Shown: positions 8,027 through 15,745 of the stretch, piece by piece
Layout: every line of letters begins with the position of its first letter
How positions within the stretch are numbered: position 1 is the stretch's first letter
Assembly (NCBI RefSeq): GCF_013001275.1
Contig: NZ_JABDMV010000089.1
Location: 1 to 37,052, forward strand
DNA from: Flaviramulus sp.
GTDB lineage: Bacteria; Bacteroidota; Bacteroidia; Flavobacteriales; Flavobacteriaceae
Length of the DNA stretch: 37,052 nt
Reading direction: 5' to 3'
Notes under the pieces: model-generated
Databases searched by the model: none
The model's input: only the letters and a program-made list of their open reading frames with translations
What the model was told of the DNA's origin: nothing
Position numbers and translations under genes: made by a program

Positions 8027-8034
8027 CAAATTTA
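8027..8034 (-). promoter_or_regulatory. -7 promoter box of the PDO operon (TAAATTTG)
   Basis: The leftward sequence TAAATTTG matches TAnnTTTG exactly and lies 22 bases upstream of the PDO start. Its upstream edge is 30.5 bases from the centre of the operator at 8058-8071, nearly the same geometry as at sqr and tauE. Confidence 0.62.
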
Positions 8035-8057
8035 TAACTTAATTTATATTATAGCTA

Positions 8058-8071
8058 GTAACGTGAGTTAC
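8058..8071. promoter_or_regulatory. GTAAC-N4-GTTAC operator of the PDO operon
   Basis: GTAAC-GTGA-GTTAC sits in the 74-base gap between the tauE stop codon and the PDO start. It gives the PDO operon its own controlled promoter although it lies downstream of tauE on the same strand. The arms are identical to those of the other three copies; only the spacer bases differ. Confidence 0.7.
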
Positions 8072-8078
8072 ATTTCTT

Positions 8079-8879
8079 TTAAAGAAAAAACTCCATGTAA
8101 AAAATAAAGATTGCCATTGCTATAATAAAATAGCCAAATCCTTTTTTTAGTTTCTCCCCATTTATAAAATTACTTAAATAACTACCAATAAATATTCCTA
8201 CAAATGATAATCCCGTAAATACCATTAAAAATGGCCAATCTATTTCCATAGTTAATGCATCACCCAAGAAGAAGCCCATTAATGACTTGAAGGCAATAAT
8301 TATAAGGGATGTAGCAACTGCGACCTTCATTTCTACGTTTGCTAATATTACTAGTGCAGGTATAATTAAAAACCCACCACCAGCACCTATCATGCCTGTT
8401 ATGGCTCCTACAATTAATCCTTCAATCAAAATTAACGGATAATTGTATTTTACTTTGCCAGTTATTATTTTCTCTTTACCATTTTTCAACATCGAAAAAG
8501 CTGCAGGTATCATTAATAGTGCAAAAAGACCGAACATAGCCATCCTTCTAGTAAAGATAAACCCACTAAAAGAAAGTAAAATATTGGGTAAAACTGGTAT
8601 TACAAAATATCTAATTAAAGTAACTCCTATTATTGCAGGAATCCCAAAAACTATCGCTGTTCTCCAATCTACTAATCCTTTAAAATGTTGTTTTATTCCA
8701 CCAACTAAAGCACTAAAGCCCACAATAAACAAGGAGTATGCCGTAGCAGCTTTTTCATTGATGGAGAACAAATATGCTAATACTGGTACAGCTAAGATGG
8801 AACCGCCTCCACCAATAAGTCCTAAAGAAACACCAATTATTAATGCACTTAGATATCCAAAGAATTCAAATAATCCCAT
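8079..8879 (-). CDS. TauE/SafE-family sulfite exporter
   Basis: The start is the ATG at 8879 (266 residues, MGLFEFFGYLSALIIG). An upstream in-frame ATG at 8915 is rejected because the promoter -7 box (8899-8906) lies downstream of it, so it would not be on the transcript. The protein is almost entirely hydrophobic, with the two family glycine motifs GLIGGGGSILAVP and GMIGAGGGFLIIP at the start of each half. TauE/SafE proteins export sulfite, sulfoacetate and similar anions. Between a cytoplasmic sulfite producer (PDO) and a periplasmic sulfite oxidase (SorA), sulfite export is the natural reading. Confidence 0.9.
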   Translation of the reverse strand: MGLFEFFGYLSALIIGVSLGLIGGGGSILAVPVLAYLFSINEKAATAYSLFIVGFSALVGGIKQHFKGLVDWRTAIVFGIPAIIGVTLIRYFVIPVLPNILLSFSGFIFTRRMAMFGLFALLMIPAAFSMLKNGKEKIITGKVKYNYPLILIEGLIVGAITGMIGAGGGFLIIPALVILANVEMKVAVATSLIIIAFKSLMGFFLGDALTMEIDWPFLMVFTGLSFVGIFIGSYLSNFINGEKLKKGFGYFIIAMAIFIFYMEFFL

Positions 8880-8898
8880 TATTTCACAAAATTTAATG

Positions 8899-8906
8899 CA
8901 AAAATA
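8899..8906 (-). promoter_or_regulatory. -7 promoter box of tauE (TATTTTTG)
   Basis: The leftward sequence TATTTTTG matches TAnnTTTG exactly. Its edge is 29.5 bases from the centre of the operator at 8929-8942, the same distance as at sqr. It leaves a leader of only about 13 bases before the ATG at 8879 and rules out the upstream ATG. Confidence 0.62.
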
Positions 8907-8928
8907 GGGGTACACTTTAAGCCTCGCA

Positions 8929-8942
8929 GTAACATTAGTTAC
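8929..8942. promoter_or_regulatory. GTAAC-N4-GTTAC operator of tauE
   Basis: GTAAC-ATTA-GTTAC lies between the regulator stop codon (8951) and the tauE start. It is the copy nearest the Crp/Fnr gene, which supports that protein as the binder. Confidence 0.7.
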
Positions 8943-8950
8943 ACTACAGG

Positions 8951-9583
8951 CTAAATATCTTTAATGATAATAAAATTTCTATGAAGTTCGATTTTACCTA
9001 AGTTTTCCAATTTTTTTAATAATCGTGAAATCACAACCCGAGAAGTATGTAGTTCATAGGCAATTTCTTGATGCGTGTTATGCACGATATTATCATTGGT
9101 AAGTCTTGCCTTTTCATTTAAATATTTTAAAAGTCTTTCATCCATTTTTAAGAATGCGATATTATCAATGGTTTCTAACATTTCGTTTAATCTGTTATGA
9201 TAGCTTTTAAAAACAAAATTCCTCCAACTTTTGTATTTAGCCGACCATTCTTCCATTTTCTGAATAGGTATCATAATTAGTTTTGCATCTGTTTCTGCGA
9301 TGGCACGTATTTCGCTTTTAGTTTCTCCTAAACAACAGGTAAGAGTCATAGCGCAAGTATCGCCTTTTTCAAGAAAGTAGAGTAGGAGTTCGTCCCCATC
9401 ATTATCTTCTCTTAAAATTTTTATCGCGCCAGATATAAGCAAAGGCATAGATTTTAAATAATTACCAATGTCAATCATAACAAACCCTTCAGGAATTTCC
9501 TTAAATGTTCCTACTTGATTTATTTCTTCCAAAAGCGTGGCCTCAAAAAGATGACCATAATTCTCTTTTAATTCTTGTATCAT
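8951..9583 (-). CDS. Crp/Fnr-family transcriptional regulator, proposed sulfur regulon activator
   Basis: The start is the ATG at 9583 (210 residues, MIQELKENYGHLFEATLLEEI); a TTG four codons upstream is less likely. Residues 20-110 form the cNMP-binding-like sensor fold and the C-terminal 70 a winged helix with THQEIAYELHTSRVVISRLL, the Crp/Fnr helix-turn-helix. In the recognition helix the leading Arg of SR is kept, but the Glu that Crp uses to read TGTGA is replaced by Val, so a different half-site such as GTAAC is reasonable. Three cysteines lie close together in the sensor domain, in GDTCAMTLTCCLGE (Cys77, Cys83, Cys84); this is not the four-cysteine iron-sulfur pattern of Fnr. No operator is seen upstream; the gene starts 39 bases after hutI and may be read from the hut operon. 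Confidence 0.9.
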   Translation of the reverse strand: MIQELKENYGHLFEATLLEEINQVGTFKEIPEGFVMIDIGNYLKSMPLLISGAIKILREDNDGDELLLYFLEKGDTCAMTLTCCLGETKSEIRAIAETDAKLIMIPIQKMEEWSAKYKSWRNFVFKSYHNRLNEMLETIDNIAFLKMDERLLKYLNEKARLTNDNIVHNTHQEIAYELHTSRVVISRLLKKLENLGKIELHRNFIIIKDI

Positions 9584-9622
9584 ATTATAAGGCAATTATT
9601 GATTGAGAGATTTTATATATTA

Positions 9623-10864
9623 TTAGGTGCATATCATTTTACCTTCTAAATAAATATTTTCGATTAAGTTTGAACCGAATGCGTATGGTATAAAACTAAA
9701 TGAATTTATTGGTTTAGTCATAATTAAGTTGGCTACTTTACCAATAGAAATTGATCCCAATTGCTTTTCTAATCCCATAGCATAAGCTCCGTTTATTGTT
9801 GCTGCATTAATAGCTTCTTCAGGAGTCATTTTCATTTTAATACACGCCGTTGAAACCACAAAATTCATGTTGCCGGAAGGAGACGAACCTGGATTATAAT
9901 CGGTTGCTAATGCTATTGGTAAACCTGCACTTATCATTTTACGAGCTGGAGTATATGGAATGCCTAAAAAATAAGAGCAGCCTGGTAAGGCCACAGGCAT
10001 AGTTTTCGTGTTTTTTAAAGATTCGATATCCGTTATTCGCATTTCCTCCAGATGATCTACAGATAATGCCTCATACTTTATACCCGCTTGTAGACCTCCA
10101 ATGGCAGTGAACTGATTGACATGAATTTTAGGCACTAATCCATGTTTTTTGCCAGCTTGCAAAATGAGTTCGGTGTCTTCTACGGAAAAATATCCCGTTT
10201 CACAAAACACATCAATATATTCAGCTAAATTTTCATTAGCTACTTTTGGTATCAATTCGTTAATAACGAGTTGAACAAATCCTGCTTTATTATTTTTGAA
10301 TTCACTTGGTAGAGCATGAGCGGCTAATAGTGTGGCTTTTATCTTGATTGGGTAATTTTCCTTTAATCGTTTTATAACTCTAAGCATTTTTAATTCTGCT
10401 TCTACCGTTAGGCCATATCCTGATTTAATTTCGATAGCTCCAGTACCCATTTGAATGACTTCTTCTACTCTCGCTTTACTTTGCAGATATAATTCTTCTT
10501 CGGAAGAATCTTGAAGTTTTTTTGCTGAGTTTAATATGCCGCCACCGTTATTTGCAATTTCTTCATATGTTAAACCATTAATTCTGTCAACAAATTCGCC
10601 CTCTCGATTTCCAGCGTAAACAATATGTGTATGTGAATCACACCATGCGGGCAAGATTATTTTACCTGATGCGTCGATGATATTATCGACCTTCAAATCA
10701 GGACAATTTTTCATCATTCCAAAATCAGCTATCAAACCATTATATACAACTAAAAATGCATTTTTAATAGTAGGTAATACATTCATTTCAGAACCTGAAA
10801 TAAAGGAGATGGGTTGTTCACGAACTTGAACTAATTCTTTGATGTTTTTGAATAATGTTGTCAT
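9623..10864 (-). CDS. hutI: Imidazolonepropionase
   Basis: This 413-residue amidohydrolase carries out the third step of histidine breakdown, opening imidazolone-5-propionate to N-formimino-L-glutamate. The metal site motif is WCDSHTHIVYAGNR (His78, His80), followed by the family stretches KIHVNQFTAIGG and ATDYNPGSSPSGNM. Length is normal for HutI (about 400-415). The ATG overlaps the last base of the hutU stop codon (TAATG), so translation is coupled. It is the last hut gene of the operon. Confidence 0.96.
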   Translation of the reverse strand: MTTLFKNIKELVQVREQPISFISGSEMNVLPTIKNAFLVVYNGLIADFGMMKNCPDLKVDNIIDASGKIILPAWCDSHTHIVYAGNREGEFVDRINGLTYEEIANNGGGILNSAKKLQDSSEEELYLQSKARVEEVIQMGTGAIEIKSGYGLTVEAELKMLRVIKRLKENYPIKIKATLLAAHALPSEFKNNKAGFVQLVINELIPKVANENLAEYIDVFCETGYFSVEDTELILQAGKKHGLVPKIHVNQFTAIGGLQAGIKYEALSVDHLEEMRITDIESLKNTKTMPVALPGCSYFLGIPYTPARKMISAGLPIALATDYNPGSSPSGNMNFVVSTACIKMKMTPEEAINAATINGAYAMGLEKQLGSISIGKVANLIMTKPINSFSFIPYAFGSNLIENIYLEGKMICT

Positions 10865-12861
10865 TAAAAAAGGTCGTTTAATAATTCATCGGCAACTAAG
10901 TTAGGCAAAGTAACTTTAAGATTTGGTGTACGTTTCATTTCTCTTTTTATGGCGAATAAGGCCTCGTCATTTCTTGCCCAACTTCTTCGTGCCACACCAT
11001 TATTAACATCATAAAACAACATACTTTTTAATCTTGATTCTGATTCTTGTGTACCATCTAACAGCATACCAAAACCACCATTTATTACTTCGCCCCAACC
11101 AACGCCACCACCGTTATGAATAGAAACCCAAGTAGCACCTCTAAAGCTGTCTCCAATCACATTATGAATAGCCATATCTGCCGTAAATTTACTTCCATCA
11201 TAAATATTAGATGTTTCACGATAAGGTGAATCTGTACCGCTAACATCATGATGATCTCGCCCTAATACAACTGGTCCAATTTCGCCTTCTGCAATTGCAT
11301 TATTAAAAGCTTCAGCAATTTTGATTCGACCTTCAGCATCGGCATATAAAATACGGGCTTGCGAGCCAACTACCATTTTGTTTTTTTTGGCATCTTTAAT
11401 CCAAGTGATGTTGTCTTGCATTTGAAGTTGAATTTCTTCTGGAGCATTTTTCATAATACTTTGCAATACCTTCATTGCAATTTTATCTGTTTTATCTAAA
11501 TCTTCAGGTTTTCCTGAAGTACAAACCCATCTAAAAGGACCAAATCCGTAGTCAAAACACATGGGACCCAAAATATCTTGTACATAAGAGGGGTATTTAA
11601 AATCGATATTATTAGCTTCCATTACATCAGCGCCGGCCCTTGAGGCCTCTAATAAAAAGGCATTTCCATAATCGAAAAAATAAGTGCCTTTGGCAGCATG
11701 TTTATTTATTGCGTTTGCATGACGTATTAATGTCTCTTGCACGCGTTTTTTAAAAATTTTAGGCTCTTCTCTTAATAGCCTATTCGCTTCGTCATACGAA
11801 ATATCAACAGGGTAATAACCGCCTGTCCAAGGAATATGTAATGAGGTTTGATCTGAACCAACATGAATAAATATGCTTTCAGAATCGAAGTGCTCCCATA
11901 CATCAACAATGTTTCCAATAAATGCTATTGAAACAATTTCTTGACTTTTTTGAGCTTGTTTTACTCGTGAAATTAATTCTTCCATCGAATCAATTAGAAC
12001 ATCCACCCAGCCTTGCTCAAAACGTTTTGTTGCGGCTTTCGGGTTTATTTCTGCGGCAATGGTAATGCATCCAGCAATGTTTCCGGCTTTGGGTTGTGCG
12101 CCACTCATACCACCTAGACCAGCAGTTAAAAATATTTTTCCATTGGGCGTTTCATTTTTTGATAAAATTTTACGGAAAGCATTCATAACTGTAATAGTTG
12201 TTCCGTGAACAATGCCTTGTGGACCTATGTACATAAATGAACCTGCCGTCATTTGACCGTATTGTGTAACTCCGAGGGCATTGAATTTTTCCCAATCATC
12301 GGGTTGTGAATAGTTTGGAATCATCATGCCATTGGTAACAACAACTCGTGGGGCATTTTTTGATGATGGAAACAAACCCATTGGATGCCCCGAATATATA
12401 TGTAACGTTTGTTCATCGGACATGATAGCCAAATATTGCATAGTTAATATATACTGAGCCCAATTCTGAAAAACGGCTCCATTACCGCCATAAGTAATCA
12501 ATTCTTCAGGGTGTTGTGCTACTGCGGGATTTAAATTATTTTCAATCATCAACATGATTGCTGCAGCTTGAATAGATTTAGCTGGATATTTATCTATAGT
12601 TCTTGAATAAATATCATAATCGGGTTTAAAACGATACATATATATTCTACCAAAATCACTTAATTCTTGAGCAAATTCTTTTGCTAATATTTCATGCCAT
12701 TTTTCGGGAAAATATCGAAGTGCGTTTCTTACTGCTAATTGCTTTTCCTCAACAGATAAAATATCCTTTCTGTTGGGCGCTCTATTAGCTTCTTTTGGAT
12801 ATGCTTTTTTTTCTGGTAATTCAGTTGGAATCCCTTGCAATATTTGTTCTTTGAACGTCAT
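10864..12861 (-). CDS. hutU: Urocanate hydratase (urocanase), long form
   Basis: This 665-residue enzyme converts urocanate to imidazolonepropionate using tightly bound NAD+ as an electrophile. Motifs seen are GLGGMSGAQPKAG (NAD+ site), and GPMCFDYGFGPFRWVCTSGKP around the active-site region, split by the conserved cysteines. At 665 residues it is about 110 longer than the Pseudomonas-type enzyme (about 557) and closer in length to the animal-type urocanases; long forms are common in Bacteroidota. It lies 9 bases downstream of hutH and overlaps hutI by one base. Confidence 0.97.
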   Translation of the reverse strand: MTFKEQILQGIPTELPEKKAYPKEANRAPNRKDILSVEEKQLAVRNALRYFPEKWHEILAKEFAQELSDFGRIYMYRFKPDYDIYSRTIDKYPAKSIQAAAIMLMIENNLNPAVAQHPEELITYGGNGAVFQNWAQYILTMQYLAIMSDEQTLHIYSGHPMGLFPSSKNAPRVVVTNGMMIPNYSQPDDWEKFNALGVTQYGQMTAGSFMYIGPQGIVHGTTITVMNAFRKILSKNETPNGKIFLTAGLGGMSGAQPKAGNIAGCITIAAEINPKAATKRFEQGWVDVLIDSMEELISRVKQAQKSQEIVSIAFIGNIVDVWEHFDSESIFIHVGSDQTSLHIPWTGGYYPVDISYDEANRLLREEPKIFKKRVQETLIRHANAINKHAAKGTYFFDYGNAFLLEASRAGADVMEANNIDFKYPSYVQDILGPMCFDYGFGPFRWVCTSGKPEDLDKTDKIAMKVLQSIMKNAPEEIQLQMQDNITWIKDAKKNKMVVGSQARILYADAEGRIKIAEAFNNAIAEGEIGPVVLGRDHHDVSGTDSPYRETSNIYDGSKFTADMAIHNVIGDSFRGATWVSIHNGGGVGWGEVINGGFGMLLDGTQESESRLKSMLFYDVNNGVARRSWARNDEALFAIKREMKRTPNLKVTLPNLVADELLNDLF

Positions 12862-12870
12862 TCTATTAAA

Positions 12871-14361
12871 TTATTTTACTATTAATGAGCGATTAACTAC
12901 CAGATTAATCATTTGGTCGATATCAGTCTTTATGGCCCTGTCGTCTTCAAGTTTTTTAACTTTACTTCTTATAATTTTAAAATTTTCTTCTACTATTTTT
13001 GAAAATGTTTGAGGTCTTCTAAACTCCAATGCTTGCGCAGCATACATGAGCTCGATTGCCAGTATTTTTTCAAGATTACCAAGTATTTGATTGAATTGTC
13101 TACCTGAAATGCTACCCATAGAAACATGATCTTCTTGTCCCAATGATGTGGGTATGCTATCTGCGGAAGGTGGGAAACATAAAGACTTGTTTTCTGTTAC
13201 TAATGCAGCGGTAGTATATTGAGGTATCATAAATCCAGAATTTAAACCTCCTCCGGTAGTTAATAACCGTGGTAAACCATATTTTCCTTCAATAAGTAAA
13301 TAACATCTTCTGTCTGAAATATTTCCTAATTCGGAAGCAGCAATTGATGCATAATCTAATGCCATTGCTAAAGGTTGTCCATGAAAATTACCGCCAGAAA
13401 TTGCGACCGTATCACTCAAAATAATCGGATTATCGGTAACCGAATTCATTTCTATTTCCGTCAATTTTTTTAAATGATAAAACGCGTTTCTGGAAGCACC
13501 ATGAACTTGCGGAATACAGCGCATAGAATATGGATCTTGAACACGTTCACAGTTTTCATGCGACATAATGTTTTCAGAATTTTTAAAAAGCAATCGCATC
13601 CGTTTAGCAACTTTTAAATTCCCTTTAAATGGTCTGATACTGTGCAATGCCTTTTTAAATGGTGAAGCACTTCCTTTATAGCCCTCTATACTCATAGCGC
13701 CTGCTAAATCGGCTAAATCGAGTAAGTAGTTCATTTTAGAAAGCCCAGTAATGGCATGTGCTAAAATAAATTGTGTGCCGTTTATTAATGCTAAGCCCTC
13801 TTTTGCTTGTAATTGAATTGGTTTTAAATTATGCTTTTTAAGTACATTTATAGCACGTGTTGGTTTATTATTCACCCAGATCTCACCTTGTCCTATCAAG
13901 GGCAAAAATAAATGTGATAATGGTGCTAAATCTCCTGATGCACCAACCGATCCTTGAGAAGGAACAACCGGTAATAAATCATTTTCAATAAAATAAATAA
14001 TGCGCTCGATAACTTCTAATCTAATTCCAGAAAAACCCAAGCACAACGCGTGTACTTTACAAATCATCATTATTTTTGAAATTTGTTTTTCAATGGCATT
14101 TCCAACTCCAACTGCATGTGTGATAAGTAAGTTTTCTTGAAGTTTGTTAGTTTCTGTTGGCGTGATTTGAACATCACATAATGGACCAAACCCCGTATTT
14201 ATGCCGTAAATGGCTTTATCAGACTTTGCCATTATTTCAACTCGGTTTCTACTATTATTAACTTTTTTAATAGCTTCATCCGTTAGTGTAGTAACTAAAC
14301 TTCCGATTGAGATGCTAATGACTTTTTTTACAGAAAGTCTATCGATTCCATATTTGAACAT
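12871..14361 (-). CDS. hutH: Histidine ammonia-lyase
   Basis: This 496-residue enzyme deaminates histidine to urocanate, the first step of the pathway. The Ala141-Ser142-Gly143 triad in GSVGASGDLAPLSH forms the MIO electrophile. The N-terminal YGINTGFG supplies the usual active-site tyrosine (Tyr52). The family C-terminal motifs DHVSMGSISGR and MYAAQALEFRRP are present. First gene of a hutH-hutU-hutI operon with a -7 box at 14391-14398. No hutG or hutF is in view, so the last step must be encoded elsewhere. Confidence 0.96.
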   Translation of the reverse strand: MFKYGIDRLSVKKVISISIGSLVTTLTDEAIKKVNNSRNRVEIMAKSDKAIYGINTGFGPLCDVQITPTETNKLQENLLITHAVGVGNAIEKQISKIMMICKVHALCLGFSGIRLEVIERIIYFIENDLLPVVPSQGSVGASGDLAPLSHLFLPLIGQGEIWVNNKPTRAINVLKKHNLKPIQLQAKEGLALINGTQFILAHAITGLSKMNYLLDLADLAGAMSIEGYKGSASPFKKALHSIRPFKGNLKVAKRMRLLFKNSENIMSHENCERVQDPYSMRCIPQVHGASRNAFYHLKKLTEIEMNSVTDNPIILSDTVAISGGNFHGQPLAMALDYASIAASELGNISDRRCYLLIEGKYGLPRLLTTGGGLNSGFMIPQYTTAALVTENKSLCFPPSADSIPTSLGQEDHVSMGSISGRQFNQILGNLEKILAIELMYAAQALEFRRPQTFSKIVEENFKIIRSKVKKLEDDRAIKTDIDQMINLVVNRSLIVK

Positions 14362-14390
14362 GTATTTTAAAAAGTTTATTGATGTATTTA

Positions 14391-14398
14391 CAAAGTTA
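14391..14398 (-). promoter_or_regulatory. -7 promoter box of the hut operon (TAACTTTG)
   Basis: The leftward sequence TAACTTTG matches TAnnTTTG perfectly, 30 bases upstream of the hutH ATG. No clear TTG -33 element stands 19-20 bases further up, so the promoter may be activator-dependent. Confidence 0.5.
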
Positions 14399-14451
14399 AA
14401 TTTATTTTCATGGTTCTTGGTAATAAATGTTGTTATCTATATTAAATGGCA

Positions 14452-14479
14452 TAAAAAAACCCACAACAAAGTTGCAGGT
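14452..14479 (-). terminator. Intrinsic terminator after the secreted two-domain protein gene
   Basis: Reading leftwards, ACCTGCAAC, loop TTT, GTTGTGGGT forms a 9-pair stem with two G-U pairs, followed by a run of seven T. It ends the transcript of the gene at 14500-15270 and separates it from the hut promoter. Confidence 0.75.
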
Positions 14480-14499
14480 TTTGTTACTGGTGTTTACTA

Positions 14500-15270
14500 C
14501 TATTTTTTGTCTGCCCTAACGCTCATTACGCGTTCATAAATAATGCTATATTCAAATCCGTGTGGCATAATTTCGTCCATTTTAGTTTTAGATAAAACAT
14601 CTTGAAAAGGTCCGGTAGCTTCAGAATCTGGGCTTGAATAACTCACATATTTTAAAGCATCTGTTAAAGTTGGAAAACCATCCCATGTTAGGCAAGAAAA
14701 GCGTGCTTCATTGCCCGTTGGTGTAATAACAGACATCAATCCCCACGATGAAATGCCCATTGTGCCACTCTCTATATTCTTCTCATGCAAAGGTTTCCAT
14801 AAAGTTTTGTTTTCTTCAATAAAATCTGCTCTACTTGTTGGTTTTGCATAATTAACAACGGCATACTGATAGGCTCCTCCTGCAGTTGCCTCCAGATTTA
14901 GGTAGCAATCGAAAGCAATAGTAGTAAACGAATTTGTTTCTACAGATGCAGGATCAACTCCCATGCTTTTTACATTATCATCGGTCCAAATTTTCGAAGG
15001 ATCCATCTTATCCAAACTTTCATAGGTATTTACAAATACATAATTTGGAGCGTCTGGTTTTGTAACTCCTACCTTCCGCCATAAAGTCCAGCCCAATAAA
15101 TTACCTTGATTGGCAGCGGCTTTCGCAACTTTAGACCAATACTTAGTTTCTTTCTCCACGAATTCAGCGTCCCTATCAGAAGGAACAATTCGATATTGCA
15201 AATACGACACTTGAGCATAAGAACTCAAGACAAAAACGATTGAGGCAATTAAAATCAATGTTTTTTTCAT
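14500..15270 (-). CDS. Secreted protein with two related domains, function unknown
   Basis: This 256-residue protein has a clear signal peptide (MKKTLILIASIVFVLSSYAQ, cleavage after about residue 20). The mature part appears to hold two copies of one fold: residues 22-125 (DAEFVEKETKYWSKVAKAA, GNLLGWTLWRK) and 133-250 (RADFIEENKTLWKPLHEKN, GTMGISSWGLM). The shared acid/aromatic-rich helix followed by a strand with conserved glycine and tryptophan suggests a duplicated dimeric alpha-beta barrel-like domain, but no catalytic residues stand out. It stands alone between two terminators. I do not recognise a named family. Confidence 0.8.
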   Translation of the reverse strand: MKKTLILIASIVFVLSSYAQVSYLQYRIVPSDRDAEFVEKETKYWSKVAKAAANQGNLLGWTLWRKVGVTKPDAPNYVFVNTYESLDKMDPSKIWTDDNVKSMGVDPASVETNSFTTIAFDCYLNLEATAGGAYQYAVVNYAKPTSRADFIEENKTLWKPLHEKNIESGTMGISSWGLMSVITPTGNEARFSCLTWDGFPTLTDALKYVSYSSPDSEATGPFQDVLSKTKMDEIMPHGFEYSIIYERVMSVRADKK

Positions 15271-15440
15271 AATTGATAAATATTAGTTGATAAAATTATA
15301 GTAATTTACAAAATATTTTTTATCTAAGTGCCTTTTTGTTAACAACTTACATGCTAAAATGAAGAAATAATAATCTAATAATTTAGGTAAGAAATAATTT
15401 TAATTGAGCTTAATAAAGAGCTTAAAGCATATAAATAATA

Positions 15441-15475
15441 AAGCCCCATCAACATATTTGTGAAGGGGCTTTTTG
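15441..15475. terminator. Terminator downstream of tRNA-Ser, possibly bidirectional
   Basis: AAGCCCC (15441-15447) pairs with GGGGCTT (15465-15471) around a 17-base loop. On the minus strand it follows the tRNA 3' end directly and is followed by a short T-rich stretch; on the plus strand it is followed by TTTT. Confidence 0.7.
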
Positions 15476-15560
15476 CGGAGAAAGAGGGATTCGAACCCCC
15501 GGAGGTGTGACCCTCAACAGTTTTCAAGACTGCCGCATTCGACCACTCTGCCATTTCTCC
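15476..15560 (-). tRNA. tRNA-Ser (anticodon UGA)
   Basis: The 85-base minus-strand sequence folds as a class II tRNA: acceptor GGAGAAA/TTTCTCC, a D arm with AGTGGTCGAATG, anticodon loop CTTGAAA with anticodon TGA at 15526-15524, a long variable arm (GAGGGTCACACCTCC) and a T arm with GGTTCGAATCC. The discriminator is G at 15476 and CCA is not encoded. It reads UCA and related serine codons. Confidence 0.96.
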
Positions 15561-15596
15561 TTAAGTGTCTCATCAGGTATTCCCTGAATGCGGCTG

Positions 15597-15627
15597 CAAA
15601 TATAGAACCCTTTTTTAATTCTTTCAA
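15597..15627 (-). promoter_or_regulatory. Promoter of tRNA-Ser
   Basis: On the minus strand TTG (15627-15625) and TATATTTG (15604-15597) are separated by 20 bases, close to the Bacteroidota consensus TTG-N19-TAnnTTTG. The -7 box lies about 37 bases upstream of the mature tRNA. Confidence 0.7.
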
Positions 15628-15717
15628 GTAAATTTCATTTTTTTTATAATATATTTTAAGCAATTAAGCATTCAAATATTTTATTTATCTATGTGCTAAA
15701 AAGAAATCTACAAACCC

Positions 15718-15725
15718 TATTTTTG
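15718..15725 (+). promoter_or_regulatory. -7 promoter box of the nitroreductase-like gene (TATTTTTG)
   Basis: TATTTTTG matches TAnnTTTG and lies 20 bases upstream of the ATG at 15746. No clear -33 TTG is seen at the usual distance. Confidence 0.45.
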
Positions 15726-15745
15726 TAAAAACATGTCACGTTAAT

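Noticed and set aside
9584-9595. TTG at 9595 as the start of the Crp/Fnr regulator
   Set aside because: An ATG four codons downstream gives a normal family N-terminus, and nothing supports the rarer start codon here.
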